Position numbers and translations under genes: made by a program. A stretch of DNA of 64,000 bases from Leifsonia psychrotolerans (GTDB lineage: Bacteria; Actinomycetota; Actinomycetes; Actinomycetales; Microbacteriaceae), in contig NZ_JACCFM010000001.1 in NCBI RefSeq assembly GCF_013410665.1, forward strand, positions 3,286,001 to 3,350,000. The letters are read 5' to 3'. Within the stretch, counting starts at the first letter, position 1, and each line of letters starts with the position of its first letter. The notes beneath the pieces were generated by a model that made no database searches, was not told the origin of the DNA, and saw only the letters and a list, made by a program, of their open reading frames with translations. Positions 51,053 to 59,381 of the stretch are shown piece by piece.

Positions 51053-52821
51053 GTGTTCTTGCGCCCGGCATCGCGGCTGGCCTGCTTCACCGGCTGCCCC
51101 GCCGCCGTATCTCGCCGGAGCGGGTCGCCGCGGGACTCACCATCGTCGCCCTGCTTGCCGCCGCTGCCGTTTCGCTCGGCGCGACCAAGATTTCGATCCC
51201 TCAAATGGTGGAGAGCGCCGCGAACGCCGGCCGCTTTTTCGACCGAATCGGCCCGCTGAGCTTCCCCGAGCCGGGAAAACTGCTCTACCTGACCGCGTTG
51301 ACGGTGGGGCTCGTGCTCACCGGGACGCTGTTGGCCGCCGTGCTCTCGGTGCCGATCGCCATCCTCTCGGCGTCTAACACCACGCCGGGGTCCGGCTGGC
51401 GAGCGGCAGGCCGATTCTTCGGCGTCGTCACCCGCGCGGTGCCCGATGTGGTGCTGGCCATGGTGTTCGTGCTGATGTTCTCTCTCGGATCACTGCCCGG
51501 AATTCTGGCCATCGGCATCCACTCGATCGGCATGATCTCGAAGATGTTCGCGGATGCCATCGAGCAGATCGACGAGGGGCCGCGCTTGGCGATCCGCGCG
51601 GTCGGTGGGTCGCGGCTGCAGGAATTCACCGGGGGCGTGCTTCCGCAGGTGCTGCCGTCGTGGCTGGCGACGGTGCTGCACCGTAACGACATCAACCTGC
51701 GAGGGTCGGTCATCCTCGGATATGTGGGCGTTGTCGGCCTCGGCCAGGAGATGTCGCACGCGTTCAAATCGCTGAACTATTCGCTCGGCCTCGGCGTCGC
51801 GCTCGTCATCTTCGCGCTCTGCGTGCTCATGGAGGTCATCTCGAGTGTGCTGCGCCAGACAATGCTCGGCAGGCAGCCCACCGGGCGGGGCCTCGGCGAC
51901 CGGATGCTGCGCGCACTGAACCGCCGCGGCGCACGCGTCAGCCGACAACGCGCGAATAAGGCCACCGGCACTGCCAACGCTGCCGCCGACACCATCGTCA
52001 CAGCCTCCGACCCCGCGAGGCCCAGCGACCTCGCCGCGATGCTCCGCCGCCCGTGGAACGTTCGGCGCGTCACGAACACCGTCTGGGGCGGGGTCGCGGT
52101 CGCGGTTATCGTGGCCGGTGTGCTCGTCTGCAACATTCACTGGGGTGACTTTGTGACGGTCTGGGGTTACATCCCTCGGATCGCCGGCTCATTCTGGCCG
52201 CCGAGTTTTGGAAGCTACTCCGCGTCCATCATGATCGGGGCGATGGGGCAGACCATCGCCATCGCGCTCGCCGCGACGCTGCTCACCCTGGTCTTCTCGC
52301 TCGTGATCGGTTCGCTGGCCGCCCGGAACGTGGCGCCGAGCCGCACGGTTCACGCGTCGATGCGCCTGCTGTTGGTGATCATCCGGGGAATCCCCGAGAT
52401 CATCCTCGCGATTGTGCTCATCGTCATCACGGGCCTCGGCATGCAGGCCGGAACCATCGCCCTCGCCTTCGGCGGCATCGGGTTGCTCGGAAAGCTCGTG
52501 GCCGATTCGTTCGAGGAGGTGAAGGCGGGGCCCGAGCGAGCGCTGATCGCAACCGGAGCATCCCGCACGCAGGTGTACGCCTCGGCGACACTTCCGCAGG
52601 GAATGAAGGCGCTGATCGCACATGGTTTCTACATGCTCGACACGAATGTTCGGGCGGCAACGATTCTCGGCCTCGTCGGCGGTGGGGGAGTGGGTTATTA
52701 TCTGCTGAACGCCGGGCAGGGCTCGAAGTATGACCTGGTGATGGCCATCGTGCTGATGATCCTCGTGACCGTTCTAAGCGTGGAAGGGCTGGCCATCTGG
52801 ATGCGCCGGGTGTTCCGTTGA
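51049..52821 (+). CDS. phnE: Phosphonate ABC transporter permease, fused double PhnE
   Basis: The frame is open from 50803, but ATG 51049 overlapping the PhnC stop is the real start. The 590-residue product contains two PhnE permease units. Unit one spans about 25-275, with D-A-I-E-Q-I-D-E-G-P as the coupling loop. A hydrophilic linker about 275-340 follows. Unit two spans about 345-590, with D-S-F-E-E-V-K-A-G-P. Each unit has the usual six or so helices, so a single chain can provide the whole channel. Last residues overlap the FAD oxidase start. Confidence 0.88.
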   Translation: MSVLAPGIAAGLLHRLPRRRISPERVAAGLTIVALLAAAAVSLGATKISIPQMVESAANAGRFFDRIGPLSFPEPGKLLYLTALTVGLVLTGTLLAAVLSVPIAILSASNTTPGSGWRAAGRFFGVVTRAVPDVVLAMVFVLMFSLGSLPGILAIGIHSIGMISKMFADAIEQIDEGPRLAIRAVGGSRLQEFTGGVLPQVLPSWLATVLHRNDINLRGSVILGYVGVVGLGQEMSHAFKSLNYSLGLGVALVIFALCVLMEVISSVLRQTMLGRQPTGRGLGDRMLRALNRRGARVSRQRANKATGTANAAADTIVTASDPARPSDLAAMLRRPWNVRRVTNTVWGGVAVAVIVAGVLVCNIHWGDFVTVWGYIPRIAGSFWPPSFGSYSASIMIGAMGQTIAIALAATLLTLVFSLVIGSLAARNVAPSRTVHASMRLLLVIIRGIPEIILAIVLIVITGLGMQAGTIALAFGGIGLLGKLVADSFEEVKAGPERALIATGASRTQVYASATLPQGMKALIAHGFYMLDTNVRAATILGLVGGGGVGYYLLNAGQGSKYDLVMAIVLMILVTVLSVEGLAIWMRRVFR

Positions 52822-54089
52822 GTGCCGTAGCGAACCACGCCGCACCGAACGGCGCCGCACCGAACCGCGCCGCACCGAACCGCGCCGTCGAAAACTACGA
52901 CGTGGCGATCGTCGGCTCCGGCATCGTCGGTCTCGGCCATGCGCTCGCGGCGAGTCGCCGTGGCCTGCGCGTGATCGTTTTTGACAGGTCTGCCGAGATC
53001 AACGGAGCGTCGATACGCAACTTCGGTCACCTCTGTTTCACCGCCCAGGCCGGACTGGCCCGCGAACTCGCCCTGGCCTCGCGCGAGGTCTGGTTACGCC
53101 TGGCCCGGGACTCCGGCATTTGGTTGCGTGAATCGGGTACGTTCGTCGTCGCTCGCCATCTGGATGAACTGCAGGTGCTGAACGACCTCGCCGCAGCCCG
53201 CACCGAGCGCACCCTGGGCGAGCGGGCCGAGGTCGAGCTGCTGAGCGCCGCCGAGGCAGAGGCGCGCGTTCCGGTGGCATTCGGCAGCACGGTGGGCGGG
53301 GCTTTCCTCCCCTACGACATGCAGGCGAACCCGCGTGAGGCGGCCGCGGCTCTCGTCGGCTATCTGGCCGGCCGCGGCGTCGAGTTTCAGTACCGCACAG
53401 CGGTCACCCGGGTGCGCACCGGCCGAATCGAGACCACGCGTGGCGGCTTCGACGTCGGCACGGTCATCGTGGCGGTCAATCATGACATCGATCAGCTCTA
53501 CCCCGAGGTTGCCGAGCGCGGCGGCATCCGCCGCTGCGGACTCGACATGCTGCGCGTCGACGCGCAGCTGCGGATGCCGCTGGCCGCGCCGCTTCTGACT
53601 GGCTGGTCTCTGCCGCGTTATGGTGCTTTCGGGGTCACGCCCGCGGCATCCGCCCCACGCGATCGGCTGCACCGGGAACACCCTGAGCTGGCGGCACTCG
53701 ACCTCAATCAGATGTACACCCAGTTGCCCGATGGGACGTTGATCGTGGGGGACACCCACTACCGTGGCGAGGCGATCACGCCGTTTCAGGATGAGGCGGG
53801 CTTCGACGCGCTGCTGCGGATCACGGCCGAGCTCTTCGGCATCGCCCGGCCGCGCGTGCTGGAGCGGTGGCAGGGCGTCTATGCGTCGGCCACCAACGAT
53901 TTTCTGATCGACGAACCCGAGCCGGGCGTGCGCCTCGTGGCCGCGACTACCGGCATTGGCATGACCTGCGGACTGGGGCTTGCCGAACGGGTGAGCGCCG
54001 CAGTCTTCGATTCCGCCGAATTTTCGACCGACACCAGTTTTCGCTCGACCCCGTCACACACCCGAAAGGCAGATCATGACCACTTTTGA
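52818..54089 (+). CDS. FAD-dependent aminophosphonate oxidoreductase (TIGR03364-like)
   Basis: 423 residues of the DAO/glycine-oxidase fold. After an N-terminal A-P-N-G/R-A repeat (12-bp DNA repeat) comes the FAD motif V-G-S-G-I-V-G-L-G (32-40), then R-N-F-G-H (about 70) and the C-terminal T-G-I-G-M-T-C-G-L-G. Family recall: this clade is associated with phosphonatase-like HAD enzymes and phosphonate transporters, and is thought to oxidise 2-aminoethylphosphonate derivatives to phosphonoacetaldehyde-type products. The HAD gene downstream overlaps by 14 nt, giving strong coupling. Precise substrate (unmodified, hydroxylated or N-methylated) cannot be read here. Confidence 0.82.
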   Translation: MSAVANHAAPNGAAPNRAAPNRAVENYDVAIVGSGIVGLGHALAASRRGLRVIVFDRSAEINGASIRNFGHLCFTAQAGLARELALASREVWLRLARDSGIWLRESGTFVVARHLDELQVLNDLAAARTERTLGERAEVELLSAAEAEARVPVAFGSTVGGAFLPYDMQANPREAAAALVGYLAGRGVEFQYRTAVTRVRTGRIETTRGGFDVGTVIVAVNHDIDQLYPEVAERGGIRRCGLDMLRVDAQLRMPLAAPLLTGWSLPRYGAFGVTPAASAPRDRLHREHPELAALDLNQMYTQLPDGTLIVGDTHYRGEAITPFQDEAGFDALLRITAELFGIARPRVLERWQGVYASATNDFLIDEPEPGVRLVAATTGIGMTCGLGLAERVSAAVFDSAEFSTDTSFRSTPSHTRKADHDHF

Positions 54090-54825
54090 TGGAATCGTCA
54101 CCGCACAGCAGGCCGAGATTGACCTCGAGATCGAAGACGAAGGTGAGGCCATCGACGTCGAACTTGTCGTCTTCGACATGGCCGGCACGACGGTGAAGGA
54201 CGACGGGCTGGTCGAGAAGGCCTTCGCACTCGCGGCCGACCGCACCGGCCTGACCGACACCGCCGAGAAGCGGGCCGAGGCGCTCGACTATGTGCGCGAC
54301 ACGATGGGACAGTCGAAAATCGAGGTGTTCCGGGCGTTGACCGGCGACGAGGATGCCGCGGTGCGCGCCAACGAAGCATTCGAGCAGGCCTATTCGGAGC
54401 TCGTCGCAACGGTCGGCGTCGAGGCCATTCCGGGCGCCGAAGAGGTCATGCGCGAGCTGCGTGGGATGGGCGTGAAGGTGGCTCTGGTCACCGGGTTCTC
54501 CCGCGCCACGCAGTGCGCCATCCTCGACGCTCTGGGCTGGCAGGAGATCGCCGACGTGACGCTGTCGCCCGCCGAGGCCGGCCGGGGACGCCCCTTCCCC
54601 GACCTGCCGTTGGCCGCGTTGCTGCGCACTGGGGCGACCAGCGTGCGCTCGATGGTCGTCGTGGGTGACACCGCGAGCGACATGCTCTCGGGCGTCAATG
54701 CCGGTGCCGGACTCGTCGTCGGGGTGTTGAGCGGGGCCCACGACGAGGACGCCCTCGAGGATGCCGGTGCCGACGCGGTCATCACGAGCATCGCCGACCT
54801 GCCGGCGTTGCTCGGGCTGCGCTGA
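54076..54825 (+). CDS. Phosphonatase-like HAD hydrolase (TIGR03351-like)
   Basis: 249 residues. HAD motif I is F-D-M-A-G-T-T-V (33-40, nucleophile Asp34); the Ala at the usual second Asp matches phosphonoacetaldehyde hydrolase rather than ordinary phosphatases. Later motifs are V-T-G-F-S-R and V-V-V-G-D-T-A-S-D-M-L-S-G. It should cleave the C-P bond of the aldehyde made by the FAD enzyme, releasing phosphate. The first 30 residues are an acidic extension. It ends the operon; I see no clear terminator in the 36 nt before the convergent surface-protein gene. Confidence 0.82.
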   Translation: MTTFDGIVTAQQAEIDLEIEDEGEAIDVELVVFDMAGTTVKDDGLVEKAFALAADRTGLTDTAEKRAEALDYVRDTMGQSKIEVFRALTGDEDAAVRANEAFEQAYSELVATVGVEAIPGAEEVMRELRGMGVKVALVTGFSRATQCAILDALGWQEIADVTLSPAEAGRGRPFPDLPLAALLRTGATSVRSMVVVGDTASDMLSGVNAGAGLVVGVLSGAHDEDALEDAGADAVITSIADLPALLGLR

Positions 54826-54861
54826 GCAGACGGTCAGTACCCGACTGCTCAGCGTCGACAC

Positions 54862-55761
54862 TTAGCTGTTCACCCGACGACGGGCCAACAGCAGGCTGGT
54901 GGCACCGATGCCGAGCAGGAGCGTGGCAACGCCACCGATGACTCCGGCTTCTGCACCGGTCTCTGCCAGCTGCGGCGCCGGGGCCGCGCCAGGCGCGGCA
55001 GGCACGACGGGCTCGTTCACGGCCGGAGGATCGGCGACCGGCGGGACATCAACCGCACTGGTGCAGGTGTCATTCACCACGAACGAGGCATCCGTCAGCG
55101 TCCACGCAGAGACGGCGGGATATCCGAAGGCGACGTAGCCGCGGGCGGTTTCGGCCGCCACCGGCGCCGGGTACTCCATCGTGATGCTGCCGACCAGCGG
55201 CATGACCTCCGGGTACGGTGAGGTGAGTCCGTGGAAGACCAAACCGGGGTAATCCTCGGGGAATTCGAGCCATCCGATTCCGTCGGTCGAGGCACTCGCG
55301 TCACTCAGCGGCGCCGCATCCGCATCAGCGCCGGAGAAGAGCGCGCTGTAGGTCGCCACTCCGTCATAGGCCCAGGAGTTAACCGCTCTGAGGTCGTACG
55401 AATAGCTGAAGCTTGAGACCGTGCGCGTGCAATTCGTTGGTGCAGCCGGGAGCGAGAACAGGTTGTCGACGTAGCTGTTGTCGTAGGGGTCGACATCCGT
55501 ATCCTGCCAATCCCCGTCCGACACCACGTACGGAAATGTGATCGCCCCAGCGGGCGCGATGGAACCCGCATATGTGTTCGTTTCGCCCAACCCGCCGGCA
55601 AACGGGTTGAGGTCCGGGTTCACCGCGGCAACGGATGCCGCGGTAACGCTGTGCGTGGTGGTCGTGGTGGTGGTGTCCGTTGGCGCAGCGGACGCCGGAC
55701 CGCCCGAGACCAGTGTCAATGCAGCAGCCGCCGCGACGCCGGTCAGAACAATGTTGCGCAT
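54862..55761 (-). CDS. Secreted surface protein with LAETG sortase signal
   Basis: 299 residues. Signal peptide about 1-25 (V-S-G-G-P-A-S-A-A), a Thr-rich stretch, then a soluble domain rich in Tyr, Asp and Ser with two cysteines (N-C-T-R-T-V and D-T-C-T-S). A Pro-rich wall-spanning segment follows, then L-A-E-T-G, a hydrophobic helix and A-R-R-R. This is the sorting signal type read by class E sortases in high-GC actinobacteria. I do not recognise the main domain. GGGAGTTATTG precedes the ATG. Confidence 0.8.
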   Translation of the reverse strand: MRNIVLTGVAAAAALTLVSGGPASAAPTDTTTTTTTHSVTAASVAAVNPDLNPFAGGLGETNTYAGSIAPAGAITFPYVVSDGDWQDTDVDPYDNSYVDNLFSLPAAPTNCTRTVSSFSYSYDLRAVNSWAYDGVATYSALFSGADADAAPLSDASASTDGIGWLEFPEDYPGLVFHGLTSPYPEVMPLVGSITMEYPAPVAAETARGYVAFGYPAVSAWTLTDASFVVNDTCTSAVDVPPVADPPAVNEPVVPAAPGAAPAPQLAETGAEAGVIGGVATLLLGIGATSLLLARRRVNS

Positions 55762-56060
55762 ATCAATAACTCCCAGTGTTGATCGTTTCGTCCCAGGCCG
55801 GGCGAAAAGTGTGAGCCGTGCGCGGCGGCCGGGAGATCCCGGGTTCGCCGACGCGGCAATGAGTGTGGTGCCCTGACAAGTTGGTCGCGCGACGGCGGGC
55901 CAGCGGCATCCGGGCAGCCCCGCGCCCTCCGCGAAGACCGCCAGATGCGCGATAAGTCCCCCCAGTAATGGTGTGCACTAAACCGAGATTACGGAGCCAT
56001 CAACCCGCGGGGTAGGGACCTAGCTCCCCAAGGCGGCGAATGTGACCCTCGGACGTTAAA
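55762..56060. other. Intergenic region upstream of the surface-protein gene
   Basis: No gene seen. Contains the near-palindrome GGGACCTAGCTCCC at 56015-56028 (12 of 14 positions symmetric), a possible operator, in a long stretch preceding the minus-strand surface protein. Confidence 0.4.
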
Positions 56061-56063
56061 GAA

Positions 56064-56124
56064 CGCGAGAGTGCAGTTGTTGGGTCCTCAATGTGATTGA
56101 GGCACCAACAACTGCACTCTCGCG
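56064..56124. repeat. Perfect 20-bp inverted repeat, palindrome family B
   Basis: Arms 56064-56083 and 56105-56124 (core CGCGAGAGTGCAGTTGTTGG) with a loop that itself pairs (CCTCAAT/ATTGAGG). Same sequence family as 47994-48054. Here it lies 57 nt beyond the stop of the DUF3817 gene and could terminate it. Confidence 0.9.
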
Positions 56125-56181
56125 AGCTGTCGACGAGGGGCAACGGTGCGATGGCACCGGTGCGGTGGGGTCAGCGGATGC

Positions 56182-56643
56182 TTACTTCCAGCCGCCGGGA
56201 GGGCCCACGATCAGGAACACCGACATGATGACGATGATGCCGACGACGAAAAGGGCGATCAGAATCGCCGGGTGGTTCAGGAACCAGCGCAACAGTTTCG
56301 AGACCCAGGTGTGGTCGCGCGGGTCATCTGTCGCGGTCTTGCGCCAGACTCCCTCAAGCTGACGGTTGCGGTCGAGCCAGATGTCGAACGGAATCGTTGC
56401 GTACGGCACGATTGCCGTGAACACCGCGAAGACGATGCGCTTGACACTCCAGCGCTGGTTGACGCCGACGAGCACTGCGGTGAGTGCATACGTGATGAAG
56501 ACGAAACCGTGGATTGAGCCCGCGATCAGCACGGGCAGGCCACCGGCGTTCCCGACGTATTTGAGGAGCATGCCAGTGATCAACAGGGTCCAGGTCACCG
56601 CCTCGGCGATAGCGACGGTGCGGTAGAACAGACGCGGAGACAC
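56182..56643 (-). CDS. DUF3817-family membrane protein
   Basis: 153 residues; helices at about 8-30, 38-60, 68-88 and 124-146. The family pattern is A-E-A-V-T-W-T-L-L, I-H-G-F-V-F-I-T-Y and P-F-D-I-W-L-D. Role unknown. GTG start at 56643 with CTGGAG about 10 nt upstream. Confidence 0.82.
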   Translation of the reverse strand: MSPRLFYRTVAIAEAVTWTLLITGMLLKYVGNAGGLPVLIAGSIHGFVFITYALTAVLVGVNQRWSVKRIVFAVFTAIVPYATIPFDIWLDRNRQLEGVWRKTATDDPRDHTWVSKLLRWFLNHPAILIALFVVGIIVIMSVFLIVGPPGGWK

Positions 56644-56741
56644 AGGGGCATCACTCCAGAGAAAAGGGATCGGTAAGGGAACTAACCAATCTTCGCAGGC
56701 GCAGGCCGGGCTAGCATCGGTCGAAAGTTTGAACCGTCGAG

Positions 56742-56895
56742 TTCGAGGGGGTGGGTTGCGGGGTTTCGACAGGCTCGACCAGCGGGGGCGGGGGTTCGAG
56801 GGGGTGGGTTGCGGGGTTTCGACAGGCTCGACCAGCGGGGGCGGGGGTTCGAGGGGGTGGGGTGCGGGGTCTCGACAGGCTCGACCAGCGAGGGG
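56742..56895. repeat. Three 53-bp tandem units of the palindromic repeat family
   Basis: Units begin at 56742, 56795 and 56848; each carries TTCGAGGGGGTGGG and TTTCGACAGGCTCGACCAGC. The rest of 56644-56945 shows no gene. The downstream edge reaches the end of the acyl-CoA ligase gene. Confidence 0.88.
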
Positions 56896-56945
56896 CGCGG
56901 GCGCGGGCGGGGGGCGAAGGGCGCGACGTGCGCCGCGAAACCGGG

Positions 56946-58529
56946 TTAGGCGGTTTCGCGGGCGCGCAGGTCCTTTCGCAAAATCTTGCCCGAGCTCGAT
57001 TTCGGGATCACGTCAATGAACTCGACCCGGCGCACCTTCTTGTGCGGCGAGACGTGCTCGGCCACATAGGCCATGATCTCCTCGGCGGTGACCGCGCCGC
57101 TGACCGTCACCACAAGGAATGCCTTGGGAATCTCTTGGCCGTCGTCGTCCAGAACGCCAATCACCGCGGCATCCGCCACCGCCGGGTGGGTCAAGAGCAG
57201 CGCCTCGAGTTCGGCGGGCGGAATCTGGTAGCCCTTGTACTTGATGAGTTCTTTGCTGCGGTCGACGATCTTCACCACGCCCTCCGCACTTACCGTCGCG
57301 ATGTCGCCCGTGTGCAGAAAGCCCTCCGCATCGATCGCCTCGTGCGTCGCCTGCTCATTACCCAGGTAGCCGAGCATGACGTTCGGTCCGCGCACGAGCA
57401 GTTCGCCGGGCTCGCTCATGCCCTCGGCCGGCAGGTCGATCTCGGCGCCGGTCGCGGTGGAGATGAGTTTGCACTGCATATTGGGAATCGTGTAGCCGAC
57501 TGAATCGGGGGAGACGTCGAGTGCGTTCTGTGGAATGAGTTGCGTGACGGGGCTCGCCTCGGTCATGCCGTAACCCTGCAGCATGCGGCATCCCAGACGC
57601 GCGGCGACGGCATCCGACAACGCGCCATCGAGCGGTGCCGCGCCCGACAGAATGGTGTGCACGCTCGAGAGGTCGAACGCGTCGACGAGCGGATGTTTCG
57701 CCAGCGCCACCGCGATGGGGGGCGCAATGAAAACATAACTGCAGGCATGGTCCTGCATGATGCGCAGAAATTCGGTCAGGTCGAACCGGGGCATCGTCAC
57801 GAGCGCGGAGCGCTGCTTGAACGCGAGATTCAGCAGCACGGTCATGCCGTAGATGTGAAAGAACGGCAGAACGGCCAGCAGCCTGTCATCGGCGACGACA
57901 GTGAGAAGGCCGCGGGCTTGCTCGACGTTGGCGACGAGATTGCGGTGGCTGAGCATGACGCCCTTCGGCCGCGCGGTGGTGCCCGATGAGTAAGGGAGCA
58001 CGGCGATATGCGTGGCTGGGTCGATCTCGACCACGGGCGCCGGAGCATCCTCCCCCAGCAGATCGGCGAGCGAGAGATGACCGCCGGCGCCGTCGAGCAC
58101 GAACATATGTGCGTCGTCGAGGCCCACGGCCACGGCCGCCTCGTGAGCCGCAGGGTACAGCGGCGAGAGGGTGAAGAGCCAGGTCGCCCCCGAATCGGTG
58201 AGCTGATTCTCAATGTCGTCGGCGGTGTAGAGGGAGTTGATGGTCGTCACGGTGGCGCCTGTGCGCAGGATGCCGTGAAACACGCTCGTGAAGGCCGGAA
58301 TATTCGGGCAGAGCAGCCCGACGACGGTGCCCGGTCCAACCCCTCGTGCAGCCAGTGCGCCGGCGACCCGATTGATCTGGTCGATCAGAGTGCGATAGGT
58401 CATGCTCGCCCCACTGGAGCCGTCGATGACGGCTACTCGATCGAGGTCGTCCTCGGCCAGCCCTGTGAAGAGGTAGTCGTAAATACTGAGAGAGGGGATG
58501 TCGACGTCAGGGAAGGGGCTGAGGAACAC
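56946..58529 (-). CDS. AMP-forming acyl-CoA synthetase / 4-coumarate-CoA ligase-like
   Basis: GTG at 58529 is chosen because AAAGGAGATTG sits just upstream; the longer frame to 58649 lacks a ribosome site. The 527-residue enzyme has the AMP-binding motif Y-S-S-G-T-T-A-R-P-K-G-V (about 178-189), G-Y-G-M-T-E-A-S (about 318-325), the hinge D-R-S-K-E-L-I-K-Y-K-G-Y-Q (about 416-428) and the C-terminal catalytic lysine in S-S-G-K-I-L-R-K. It activates a carboxylic acid to the CoA thioester; the acid is not identifiable from sequence. Stands alone, probably monocistronic. Confidence 0.88.
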   Translation of the reverse strand: MFLSPFPDVDIPSLSIYDYLFTGLAEDDLDRVAVIDGSSGASMTYRTLIDQINRVAGALAARGVGPGTVVGLLCPNIPAFTSVFHGILRTGATVTTINSLYTADDIENQLTDSGATWLFTLSPLYPAAHEAAVAVGLDDAHMFVLDGAGGHLSLADLLGEDAPAPVVEIDPATHIAVLPYSSGTTARPKGVMLSHRNLVANVEQARGLLTVVADDRLLAVLPFFHIYGMTVLLNLAFKQRSALVTMPRFDLTEFLRIMQDHACSYVFIAPPIAVALAKHPLVDAFDLSSVHTILSGAAPLDGALSDAVAARLGCRMLQGYGMTEASPVTQLIPQNALDVSPDSVGYTIPNMQCKLISTATGAEIDLPAEGMSEPGELLVRGPNVMLGYLGNEQATHEAIDAEGFLHTGDIATVSAEGVVKIVDRSKELIKYKGYQIPPAELEALLLTHPAVADAAVIGVLDDDGQEIPKAFLVVTVSGAVTAEEIMAYVAEHVSPHKKVRRVEFIDVIPKSSSGKILRKDLRARETA

Positions 58530-58614
58530 GAGCAATCTCCTTTGATTGAGCGGTACACACGCTGCAGTTCTGTTCTGCACAGTATGGGGCCTGTCGCCGC
58601 GATCGTGCTGAAAA

Positions 58615-59259
58615 TCAGAACGTGACGGGTACCGCGAGGAGGGAGCCAACGGTGAACAGTGTGTGCTCGGTGTCGTCGCAGCCCTCGATCGGGTTTGGTG
58701 CCGGCACCACGGCCGGAACGGCGTCGGAATTCGGCGCGGTGACCAGCAGCGCGTCGACCGGAGCCGTGCACAAGTACACTCCGCCGGCGGTAAAACTCAG
58801 CAGGCTATACGCCGAGGCGCCGGGCGCAAGGGGCACGCTTCCGGCACCCGGCGCGGCGGCGGGGTCTGCCGCGTTTCCGAGGGGGGCGCCGGTTGACGCG
58901 GCCGCCATGACGACGGAGGGGATGCCGTCGAGGCTGCACGGTTCGTTTGACGAGTTCGTGAAGACCAGGTTCCAATAAAAGTGGCCCATTCCGCTGTCCA
59001 TTCCACGTTGCTCAAGTGACAGCGACAGTTGGCGCGGATCGCAGCTGCCTCCGGGGCCGAGCGTGAAGCTCGAGGTCGGGGTCGGGACGGGGGGCGCGGC
59101 TGGCGCCGAGGTGCTCGCAGCCGGTGGCGAGGACGGGGTCGAAGCGGCAGGTGCCGGGGCCGGGTCGGCGGCGCAGGCGGAGAGTCCGAGGAGGACGGCC
59201 AGCGCGGCAACGCAGGTCGCGCGGACGAGAGGCGAGCGATGAGTGCCGGAGTGAATCAT
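58615..59259 (-). CDS. DUF4232-domain lipoprotein
   Basis: 214 residues; lipobox L-S-A-C (Cys29), a Pro/Ala/Ser linker to about 63, then a beta-sandwich domain with G-H-F-Y-W-N-L-V-F-T-N-S-S and C-S-L-D-G-I-P, typical of actinobacterial DUF4232 proteins. Four cysteines are in the domain. Function unknown, likely outer-face of the membrane. Confidence 0.8.
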   Translation of the reverse strand: MIHSGTHRSPLVRATCVAALAVLLGLSACAADPAPAPAASTPSSPPAASTSAPAAPPVPTPTSSFTLGPGGSCDPRQLSLSLEQRGMDSGMGHFYWNLVFTNSSNEPCSLDGIPSVVMAAASTGAPLGNAADPAAAPGAGSVPLAPGASAYSLLSFTAGGVYLCTAPVDALLVTAPNSDAVPAVVPAPNPIEGCDDTEHTLFTVGSLLAVPVTF

Positions 59260-59381
59260 CCGGTCAGCCTCTCATAGCGATCGTTGGGCGCGCAAAGACG
59301 GGCAGGGTGCAGGTTGAACTCGAAACCGGCCGATGCTGCCTGTAGGGTTGATCGTTGCCGACACACCGCCGAGGGGGGATC

